36,564 nt of DNA from Polysphondylium violaceum (lineage: Eukaryota > Evosea > Eumycetozoa > Dictyosteliales > Dictyosteliaceae): contig AJWJ01000218.1 in assembly GCA_000277445.1 (NCBI GenBank), forward strand, positions 1-36,564. Direction: 5' to 3'. Position 1 is the first letter of the stretch; each line of letters starts with the position of its first letter. The notes beneath the pieces were generated by a model. The model was not told the origin of the DNA and did no database searches. It saw only the letters and a list, made by a program, of their open reading frames with translations. Below are positions 1 through 9,900 of this stretch, one piece after another. The translations under genes and the position numbers were made by a program.

Positions 1-1545
1 AAAAAAAAAAAATAATCACACAAACACACACAAATTGCCCAGGAGGAGTGAAAAAAAAAAAAGTTTTAGAAAAAAATTTTTCAAAAAGCACGACAAACGC
101 ACTTAATTATTAGGAGATATTATTATCCCAAAGATAATCTATTGCTGCATTGAATGAATCATCTAATTTCCTAAAATAAATAAACAAAACTATTTCTGTC
201 TATAACTAACCTCCACAAAGGGAGTCATTTCAATGTCTTTATCAATTGAAAGGGTCCAAAAATTTAAATAAAAAACGTCAAATGGACATTTTAAAATGAC
301 AAAGATTGAGTTGATAAAGCAATAACACACCTGAGTACATTATGGTGAATGTGTCAACACATGTGTAAAAGTTGCTATCATAATGTATCGCCGACTGATT
401 CGGCAAGGACATGAGTGTGAATGTGGGGGTGGATGGAGTGAGGGGCTGTGTGCATTGATAAAGAATAATGAATGTATGATTCAATCATCATACACCCAAT
501 CAGGGACAATCATGACATACTTAATTAATATAACAAAAAAACAAGAATAATACAAAAATATAACAAACAATAAAAACCTACTCTTTATTTAAAAAAAATA
601 AATAAACAAAAACAACTAAATAAGAAAACCTACGCTTTATTGAAAATTTAAAAAAAAAAAAAAACAGGATTTTTTTGCCCAGTGCAAAATTTTTTAAAAT
701 TCTTTAGAAGTTCGGGAGAAAATAATTTGCCCAGTGTAGTTGAAAATTACACAGATTTTTTTACAGACTCTGCGAGAAAAAAAAGATAAATCGAACGGAG
801 ACATAATCAAATATCAATCACATCATTATATTACATGATTTAATTTACCATACTCCTATTACAACTTGTATATGATTTCGAGATGTGTTAAAAAGTATTA
901 CTAGTGTACTCATACTCTTAATTCCTATTCCCAATGTCAAATTCTTGTTGCATCTAAAAAAGGGTTTGCCCTCATAGTATTTTCCTAAGGGCAACCTAAA
1001 ATTTATGATAAGGCAGATTCTACTATTACTATACTATTTATCACTTCTAAGTCATTCTAGTTTAAATATTGATTCATTATTATTGTTGTCAAAGTGATGG
1101 CACTAAACACTGCTCAGAGAAAAGAATCTACTCAAAGATTTTACTTTTGGTTGGAGAGAGAACCCATTTTTAATTACTAATTAATAATTAATTATTGGAA
1201 ATTGGTTTATGGCGAGTATTGTTGCTTGTTGCAAAAAACACACACAATGTACAGAGTAAAAATTGAGAATCAAATTTTTGATCATGTTCTCCATCACACC
1301 TTTGATTACTTTAGATTTTTATCATAATTTCTTTCAAGGAATAAGGTGTCCAGTTTTGTTACACACATTATTTTTTTTACAAACATTTTTTTTGAATTTT
1401 TTGATTTATTTTTTTTTTTTTTTTGATATTTTTAGAAATTCTAAGACTCTCTTTTATTTACTAGATAAAACTAACCGCTGATGGTTGAATTTTAATCACA
1501 CAACTACTCACCCACACACAGTATTGTTATTGTTGTATTATTTAT

Positions 1546-1625
1546 TATTGTATTGTATTGTATTGTATTGTATTGTATTGTATTGTATTGTATTGTATTG
1601 TATTGTATTGTATTGTATTGTATTG
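1546..1625. repeat. (TATTG)16 microsatellite
   Basis: Sixteen uninterrupted copies of the pentamer TATTG, 80 bp in all. A five-base unit is less common here than the triplet repeats that dominate the coding regions. The repeat creates a short open frame reading LYCIV repeats, which is an artefact. Confidence 0.97.
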
Positions 1626-1850
1626 TATAACAAAACAAACCGATTTAAATTAAAATCTAAAGAATAAACACCACAGGGATTTGCCAAGATATTTTTTGAT
1701 AAAAAACTCAATCACATTTCCCCCCACCCCACGATCACCCACATTTTAAAATTTTAAAATTCAAAAAGATCAAATTGGCCAATCACTTTTGTATTTGTAT
1801 TTGTAGTCAAGTCAGTAACAACACAATCAATCATTTATATCTTATAAAGC

Positions 1851-1882
1851 ATAAATAGTATATATATATATATACTATTTAT
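1851..1882. repeat. 32-nt perfect palindrome before the gene 1 start
   Basis: ATAAATAGTA, then alternating TA, then its exact reverse complement ending at 1882, only six bases before the ATG at 1889. It could fold into a hairpin in the leader RNA, or act as a TATA-type core promoter element with the start site very close to the ATG. Which of these applies is not visible from sequence. Confidence 0.85.
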
Positions 1883-1888
1883 AACACA

Positions 1889-4799
1889 ATGAATAATGAT
1901 GAACAGGATTCATCGTCTTCAAGGATACCAATGATATCGGTATCAAATCTGTCACAGTTATCTTTGAATGGGTGTCAAGGATCCGATGATGATTCAAGTG
2001 TACAAAATAATAATAGTATCAGTAGTAATACTAGTCATAGATATAAATCCATTTTGCTAAACAAGAATGGATCGACAAGGAGTGTGAATAATAGCGGTGG
2101 TAGCTTGAATGGCAGTACATCGTCTCCAAAGAAATTTAGTATTAAAAATATAGGTGCTTCGGTGACAATGGCAAATTTTACAGGATTATTCAGTAAGCAA
2201 ACTTCGTCCAAAGACAATCACCATCATCATAGCTCATTTTCCGATTTTACTGGAAAAGTTTTTAACAGTAAAGGTGTCAAGAAATTAAGAAATATTAGTA
2301 GAAGACGTAGACAGAGAAAGAAATCAAAAGACTATGCACTCAGAAGAAAGATTAGTCAATTGATGAATTCCAGATGGGCCATGATTGTCATGGTTATCGC
2401 CACCCTATTTTTACTATATATCGACGATTTAATGTTGGCCACATTGGCACCAGATAATACTGTGTCCTATGCCATCATTTCCTCACTTAAGATCCTTGTA
2501 TTTATTATATTTGCCATTGACATTATATTTTCAATCTATGTCCAACGATTAAATTATGTGTTGACATTGTTTTTCCCCATTGATTTAATATCGATTGCTT
2601 CATTGATACCCGATATTATTGCATTTATTTTTGGAATTACCAGTATTGCCCACGCCATCAACGCACTCTCTCTCAGTCGTACAGCAAGAGTGGCACGTAT
2701 GGCGTCGAGAATATCGCGTATGGCCAAGATTATCAACTTTTTCAATGTATTTATGTGTGCTGACAGAGTTTCAACAAAGAATAAACATGAACTCCAACTT
2801 CACACCGAGCCATCCTCTATTGGAAAGAAATTACTCGGTAAAACATCTCATAAGGTGGTAGTTATGTGTTTGTTGATCGTATTGATCACATCACTCACTT
2901 TGCCATCTCCAGACAACACCCCCTACTATAAATCAATTTTGAATTTACTCTCACTCTCTGCCAATCAAAATGGAATCAACAGCACCAATTTCCAAGACAC
3001 CTTTACAGAGATTCAATCAAACTCACAAACAGTCGATATCTTGTATCTAAAAATCCATGGTGACGATATCTACCACTCTCAAGAGGATACATCGGATTGG
3101 TTTTCAAATTATATTATCAAAGTTGACCAAGGCCAAGATGAAATTTGGATTGATAATCAAAGAAATGAACAGGTTTGGGCAGCATTGGGTATCACATTGA
3201 CCACTTGTTTACTTATCATTTTATCTTTTGGTAATTTATTAATCTCTAGAGATTTCCAAATCCTAGTTATTAAGCCAATCGAAAGAATGGTATCCTTGAT
3301 TAAAAAGATTAGTTCGATGGATAGAGGTCATGACTCAGATTATGGTGGTGGTGATACTGAAGACAATGAGTTTGATGATGATACAACAAACAATGACACT
3401 GAAGGTGATATTAATATGTCTGATTTGGAGAATCAGTATCCAAGTGATACAGATTACAGTGATAGTATTGGTGGGTTTGATGAAGAACCAGAAACAAATA
3501 TTATTGTAGAAATATTATCAGATTTGGCTAAAAAGAAAATTGTAAGTTTATTTAATCTCCTCTATATATATTTTTAATGTATATACTAATATAAATTTAT
3601 TTACACTATAGGATAACTATACAAAAGAAAAGAACATTATTGATGGTAGAAATCAATTTAATTCAAATTTACAATCATTGATTTCTGGTATTAAATCTTG
3701 GTGTCAAAGAAAACAATATTTAGCAGAAGGAAAGATTTATAGTAAGAGAGCTAGAATTGTAAAGGAAATCTTTACAACTGAAACTACCTATGTAAATTCA
3801 TTAAAAACTGCAATCGATGCTTTCCTCTATCCTCTTAGAACAAATATGATTGTTCCTTTGGAAGAATTGAATATCATATTTTCAAACATTGAAGTTTTGG
3901 CCTCTTTCAATCAAGGATTTTTAGATAAATTAGCTGAAAAGGTTAATAATTGGAGTATAAATCAATCAATTGGTGATGTTTTCTCTCATTTGGATGAATC
4001 TGGAGATATCTATAGTACCTATGTCAACAACTATAACGACGCTATTAAAACTATAGAGTCTCTTAAAAAGGATAATGAAAAGTTTACTGAATTCCTCCTA
4101 GAGACTCGTGAATCTAAAGCCAAGGGTATTGATTTGGTAGCCTATTTAATTATGCCTGTCCAAAGATGTCCACGTTATGTTTTATTATTGGAAGATTTAG
4201 TAAAGAGCACACCTAGTGATCACGCAGACTTTGCAAACATTGAACTCGCTGTAAAGAATCTTAAAAAACTTACCGTTCAACTCAATGAAAGAAAGAGGGA
4301 CTCTGAAAACAAATTGGCAATCCAAGATATCTACATGAAACTTGTACCACCCGTCCAAGACATTCTCACACCAGGCAACAGCGTCATTATTCAATCAAAA
4401 CTTAAGCTCGACAGTGAGAAATTCTATTTCTTCCTCTTTAACACTGGCTTCCTTAAAACTGAAAAACACGACAATGAATTGCTTGTCAAACAATATCTAT
4501 CTATCCGTGATAACCCTGTCCAAGTCACTAGTATTGCCGATGTACCATCAATGAAGATTTTCAACTGCTTCCAAATCAAAATAGATGATCAATCACTTGT
4601 TCTCTTTGCTAAAACACCCGAAAAGAAAACTGAATGGATCAATGCATTCACTCAATTCACAAAGGTACAAACTCAAAGAACAAAATCAATGATGATGATG
4701 AACTCCTCCTCTCAACTAAGAAGATCAAGTACAAGTCAAAATTCTAAAAATTCTCCACAATTGTCTTCAAGTAGACTCAGTGTAAATTCTAAAAAATAA
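1889..4799 (+). CDS. voltage-sensor-like membrane protein fused to RhoGEF (DH-PH)
   Basis: Two exons, 1889-3541 and 3612-4799. The 70-bp intron (GTAAGT...TATAG) is phase 0, giving 946 residues. After a Ser/Asn-rich head come four hydrophobic segments (about 162-285). The fourth carries regularly spaced arginines (SRTARVARMASRISRMAK), typical of an S4 voltage-sensor helix. A fifth helix (322-340), a roughly 90-residue outer loop, a sixth helix (430-452) and a juxtamembrane VIKPIERM segment (459-466) follow. An acidic linker then leads to a Dbl-homology domain (about 597-778; QRCPRY at 735-740) and a PH domain (about 799-918, with the usual late Trp near 906). By family knowledge DH-PH exchanges nucleotide on Rho/Rac GTPases. 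The membrane half resembles the module preceding nucleotide cyclase domains in many protists (from memory). Inference: membrane potential or a ligand controls Rac signalling at the plasma membrane. Confidence 0.88.
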
Positions 4800-4964
4800 A
4801 TTATTTATTTTATTTATCGCACAACATTAATCTCTGATCGATAATCTACAACCCCTTTTTTTTTCCAATTTACCCCACCCACTCATGCGTGAAAGATGGG
4901 TGGAATTTCTGTGCGTCAGCAACTTCCTGTACCCCACACATTTATATAATAAAAAAAAAAAAGA

Positions 4965-5552
4965 ATGCTTTATTATTTTATTTCCCTCAGCTCTATAGAA
5001 ATGGAAAATAGATTTACTAATCCTACTGAATTTTTAATTGAAAAAGAAAAAGCTTTCTTACTCAAGAGATGTTTTTTCCAAAGCCATGAGTTCAAAGCTC
5101 ATAATGTTCCCGACAACTTTTTACTACTTGTCGATCCCGCCCGTTTTAAAGATGATATTGATAGCTTAAACTCAATATTGTTTCACCCAATGTTTGTTGT
5201 TCTCTCGCATCTATTCGTCTTTTTCTATATCATTTTTGGAGTTTTGATTTGTAAAGATAGGGAAATAACTTGTTCACTCTTATTGGTATCACTTGTTATT
5301 TTTTTCGTTTGTATATTTCTTGTTTTTAGTTTTTTATGGAAATGTTACCAATTTAAAAAAAGAATTGGAGTTTTAAATCAACTAAATCAAAATATTAAAT
5401 TCAAAGCGTCCTTTACTTTTTTCAAATGGTTTCCTGTAAAATACTGCAAGTTCTTCCCTGAACCCTATTTTGACTTTTATCTATGGGTTCAACACGAAAC
5501 TTTTGAAGTTCAACTCAGAAATGGGAACAAGATTATCGTCCTTTCCCAATAA
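4965..5552 (+). CDS. unknown two-helix membrane protein
   Basis: A single-exon frame of 195 codons. I do not recognise a family. About 75 polar residues precede two closely spaced hydrophobic helices (roughly residues 80-100 and 105-130), joined by a short charged turn (CKDREI). A basic stretch (QFKKR) and a C-terminal half rich in Phe, Tyr and Trp follow. The pattern suggests a membrane hairpin with both ends in the cytosol. The first ATG at 4965 is used here, but Met13 (ATG at 5001, A at -3) starts a more ordinary N-terminus and may be the true start. The gene follows the RhoGEF gene by 165 bp on the same strand and converges with RPL18A. It could be lineage-specific. Codon use is AT-rich like its neighbours. 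Confidence 0.6.
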   Translation: MLYYFISLSSIEMENRFTNPTEFLIEKEKAFLLKRCFFQSHEFKAHNVPDNFLLLVDPARFKDDIDSLNSILFHPMFVVLSHLFVFFYIIFGVLICKDREITCSLLLVSLVIFFVCIFLVFSFLWKCYQFKKRIGVLNQLNQNIKFKASFTFFKWFPVKYCKFFPEPYFDFYLWVQHETFEVQLRNGNKIIVLSQ

Positions 5553-5853
5553 GCAAAGCCCAACCTAACAACAAGTTCAAGTTCCTCCATTTTTTTCTTT
5601 AGTAATAAAGTTTTTTTTTCTTTCAATATAAACTTCTTTATATTTCATTCTTTTTTACTTTGTATTAGGTTTTAATATCAGAAGTTACGTTTGAATTGTT
5701 GTGAAATAATGATGAAGGTTTTATGTCATCACACACTTTTCCATTTTATATAAAAGATGTTCAAACAAAACAAATATATGAAATATACACGTACGCAATA
5801 TAAATATATTTATAAAAGCTTTTTTATTATCCCATTCAAAATCAAAATTCTGT

Positions 5854-6679
5854 TTAGAAAGTGTTTGGTCTGGCAGCAGAGAAAGTTTTCTTGAATTGTG
5901 GTAAAGTCTTTGGAACTCTGTGGGTGAGTGGGAATTTGATACCAGAGTCGAGGAATTGTTTGGTGTTGGCACGACGGGTTAATTTGGCGGCGATTTCCTT
6001 GATATCAATGATGTGGATTGACTTTTCTCTAGCAGAGTGACGGGAGGCCATTTCATCATCTATTATTAAAAGATAGTGTATTAGATTCATATCCTAACCT
6101 AAGCTGTGTTTTGTTGTTGTGTTGTTTACTTACACATTTGAGCAATAGCACCACAACGAGTTAAATCTCTGTATTCCTTGTAGATGTTGTGAGTACCGCT
6201 TCTGGAGTTGTATCTAAGGAAGACACCAAAGTTCTTAACTTTGGTTGGTTTGGCTTCGAAGATTTCAGAAACGTTTAAGATTTCACCAGTAGCCTTCTTC
6301 ATCTTGACGATTTTAGATAAGAAATACCAGAATCTAGATTTGGCGTGAATGGAAGTTTCAGCAAAGAGTCTCATTCTGTAGATCTTTGGGTTGGCTTCTC
6401 TTTCAGTTGGGACGTGACGACCAACAACTTGATATTCGTGGATAGGCTATATGTATATGGTTAGTATATGATAACCTATGTGAGTTGAGAATCTAAATCA
6501 TCACACATCATAACATTCATCCGAGTCTATCATCAACATCAATCAATCAAACAATCCATCTACATCAATCTATAAAGCTAATCTGTATGCGTTGATAACC
6601 TATGACCACTGTATGTAATGTCTCTGTGTGATAACGACAATAGATTCAATCAAAAAAGATTCATGATAACACATACCAT
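5854..6679 (-). CDS. rpl18a: 60S ribosomal protein eL20 (L18a)
   Basis: Three exons, 6679-6677 (the ATG alone), 6446-6134 and 6059-5854, give 173 residues against about 176 in animals. The first intron (230 bp, GTATGT) directly follows the start codon. The second (74 bp) interrupts the codon for Tyr in QMYDEMASRH. Family-typical stretches include [36 protein letters not shown]-like [24 protein letters not shown] and a C-terminal RPNTF. eL20 is a structural protein of the large ribosomal subunit. The gene lies 253 bp downstream of the Urb2-like assembly-factor gene on the same strand. Its upstream region holds A and T runs around an unusually GC-rich patch (about 6756-6780). The identification is secure; the one-codon first exon is inferred from the excellent AAAATG|GTATGT context. 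Confidence 0.95.
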
Positions 6680-6932
6680 TTTGACTGTGTGGTGGTATGG
6701 GATAGTAACTGTCTATGAGCACAAAGAGACTTTAGATCAATTTTTCAGCCTTGGAGCTGCAGAGACGAGAGGCCGCGTGGAAAAAAAAAAAATTACGAAA
6801 CAAAAAAAAAAATTAAAAATTAGAAAAAAAAATACTTTTTCAAAAAAAAAACGAACTTCTTTTTTTTTCGCTCGTTTTTTTTTTATTTTTACACATAGTT
6901 TGTGAAAAGAAAGAAAGTCATTCTCTCTATGT
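6680..6932. promoter_or_regulatory. likely RPL18A promoter, between RPL18A and the Urb2-like gene
   Basis: This 253-bp gap between the Urb2-like stop and the RPL18A start holds long A runs, T runs, a TTTTTCAAAAA palindrome (around 6836) and the doublet ACGAAC...CGCTCG (6851-6875). It also holds a GC-rich patch near 6756-6780 that stands out from the AT background. It should contain the Urb2-like 3' untranslated end and the RPL18A promoter. No element is assigned with certainty. Confidence 0.45.
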
Positions 6933-9900
6933 TTATTTACCAGTGTATTTGAATGAAGATTGGTATTGATCGATTAAAGTTTGGAATATACCTCTACTTG
7001 TATCATCGAGGGCTGTGAAAAGTTCCTTATTACTTTTGGGTAAAAATATATTAGTAAAAGCACACACGGAGTCAATCACAAATTGTGATCGAGTTTTTAA
7101 AAATAAAATTAAATTTGCCAGAACTAAAAATATAAATACATACTTGTTTGAATCACATTTCTCAATAAGGGAGAATATGCCAGGAAGGAGAGTTGAACGA
7201 GATTCAGTTGATAGATAGTATTGAGGACCGACAAATTGTTTCTTTTTCAATATATTACCGGCAGCACCACTACTATTGTTATTGCTGTTGTTTTTGTTGT
7301 TATTAGATGTTGATGAAGATGAGGGTGTGATGGTGGTTGAGTATTTAACCAATTGAACATAATCGACAATTAACGATTGGAAATAGATTTCAGATTTCTT
7401 ATTACTACTTAAAAGTTCAAATAATCTAGCCATCTTTTTCAATGTTTTTTCATTTGGATCATTGTTTTGATTTGCAATAGAGTAGAGTAAATCTATTGTT
7501 ATGATAGAGAATTAGTAACACTTTTACACATATTATAATAAATTTCCTATACTACTTACATCTTAAACATGAAACAAAAGCAGGTAAATAGTTGATGAGA
7601 TTATCATTCTTATACTTTTGAACTATATATAAAAGACGATAGATAGAGTTGAATATATCATTGGTGATACTATTTTTAGAGATATTATTACAATTATCAT
7701 CTTTGGTAAACAAAGTCATTGGACAAGATGATATAGCTTCAACATGAAAACTGTGAATAGATTTCAATGGTGTAGAGAATATAAATGGATTTTCAAAGGT
7801 ATTCATTATACATAGAATAATTGGAATACATTCACCTTTACTATCAATACTCTATAAAAGGAGGAGATCGTTGGGGTTAATATATATTGATGATTGAATA
7901 AATTGAATAAATAAAAGATATTTACATTGATTGACATTAATTTTGATAGTAGATTTAAAGCAGAGATAATAATATTTTGAGATTGAGTTTGATTAATGAT
8001 ATTTACAATGTGACAGACCAATTTCAACGGATTTTTTAATAAATTGATACGTTTAGTTCCAACAACAGCGCTGATAAAGTGGAATAAGAGTTGGAAAGAG
8101 TTGAGTTGAATCTTTTCAATGGGGGATTCCATTAGGTTGATGATTGAGTTTAATAAATAACCGAGTTGATTGTTGGTTTGAATGAAAATGATAATCGATG
8201 ATGAAATCATTTTATAGAGTTTAGAGTCATCGGCATAGCATGATTGCATGTGTGTCAATAGTGAGAGAATGTGAAGCGACTCGACTGAGGAGATGGGTGG
8301 TGATATCTTGGAATAGATTCGAGAGTAGAGGTCAACAAGAGAGATCAAGGAGATTTGGAGCATCAACGATAGCTGTGTCAATGATGTGGTGGATTCTTGA
8401 TTGTTGAGCGATGAGATAAAAACGCCCACTTTGGACACGAGGGCCGAGAGGGTGGAGGCGAGTTCAGAGGGCACGCCAAATCGAATGTCGTTGTTGAAAA
8501 TAGCGTAACGATGGTAATACACCGAACACATAAACTCGGGTTGGTGTTGGATCAGGTATTGGCCAATGGTGGCATTGGTCTGTGCCAAAACAGAGGTGAT
8601 GAAATCTTTGATTCTGGTCTCTACGCCTGACAAGACTTTGGTGAGGTCTGGTGGGAGGGCGGTAGAGGCATTTGGTTTGTCGCCCATCGACACTGAGCTG
8701 GTGGTAGAGTTGGAGGCGTTGGTTTTGGTGACGTCAAAATTTGAGATTGATTGGAAAATGGTGGAGATCAGGTAGAGTTGGATGTCAGCACAATCTTTGA
8801 GATTCATGATCTTTTCAGTGAGTTTCTTGAGCTCCATGGGCGAGTGCTCCCAGAGTTCGTTGTTGTAGAGGTACTGGATCTCCAGACTGGTGTAGAGGAT
8901 AGGATAGGCGAGTTCGCGCGACGAATACATATTAGAGTGCACAATCATGTTGATCCAGGTTTCCATGGGGATGATTTGCACGAGTCTCGATTGATCCTTT
9001 TCAAAAGCAAACTTTGTAAACTTTCTCGTCGAGAGGACCAATTGGTAAAAGTGTTCGGGAATTGCATTGGAGCCTTTCAATAGCACGGTGGCTAAATTAT
9101 CAACGACAATGGCCGATAAAACAAGGGGTCCAACCATCTCGATTGGGAAATACTGTGGATGGAAGCTGGGGGCGAGAGAGACCAGCCAGATGAGATCCTC
9201 CCATTGGGCTTGCTGATCCATGGCGACATCGGTGCTTGATAATTTGGTTTTTTCAAAGCAGCTTTTAATGTCGGCGATAATCTCGGCATAGGATGCGGCA
9301 GTTGGCGAATCAATGATCAAGTTTTTGATACTAGTGTAGATATCTTGGATCTTTTCAGAGACCTTCTTGTTCTTGACCAAAGATTTCATCAAGTTGGCTT
9401 GCAAGGTTGACAACACATAGGGCAAAGCCTTCTGGAACACCTTTAGCTCAAAAAACATGGGATTTGTCAAAAGAGAGTGAAAGATTGATTTTATCGTGAC
9501 TGTTGTTGACTTGTTTGATTTCTTGATTGGAGACACAATGATGCCGAGGACTGCTTGAATTGATTCGGTGGAGGCATAGTCACACCATGTGCTGATATGG
9601 CTGACAAGGAGCTTGGATTTCAGATACACAGACTCTAGTTCAGTGGTAATGTTAAACAACGATAAAGACAAGGCTTGGGCCAAGTTGTCGTCTTGTTGGC
9701 ATTTGTCAATGGCCTTGCTGATAAAAGTCGACAATACGTGGGCTACGATATCGGTGATCTCTGTTTCAATGTCCTGGGGAGAAAAGGTGTTTTCTTCATA
9801 AGAGGACACACATATCTTGCCAAAGCTTGGGGTTCTCTGGGTTCTTTGGTAACGGATCAAGGACACAGACGAGAGGATCGAGTGGAGCTGCTGGATTCGT

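Larger units (their letters stand above)
1..1888. other. gene-free AT-rich stretch upstream of gene 1
   Basis: No credible gene was seen. The stretch holds A and T homopolymer runs, a pentanucleotide microsatellite (1546-1625) and a 32-nt perfect palindrome just before the next start codon. The only open frames are short (60-72 codons), made of low-complexity sequence and without family resemblance. It probably contains the promoter and leader of the gene starting at 1889. Confidence 0.6.

Noticed and set aside
278-484. 68-codon open frame on the minus strand
   Set aside because: Low-complexity Thr/Ser/Pro-rich sequence with no family resemblance or splice context. It looks like chance in a promoter region.
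1485-1667. Open frame through the TATTG repeat
   Set aside because: Its translation is just the pentamer repeat read in frame.
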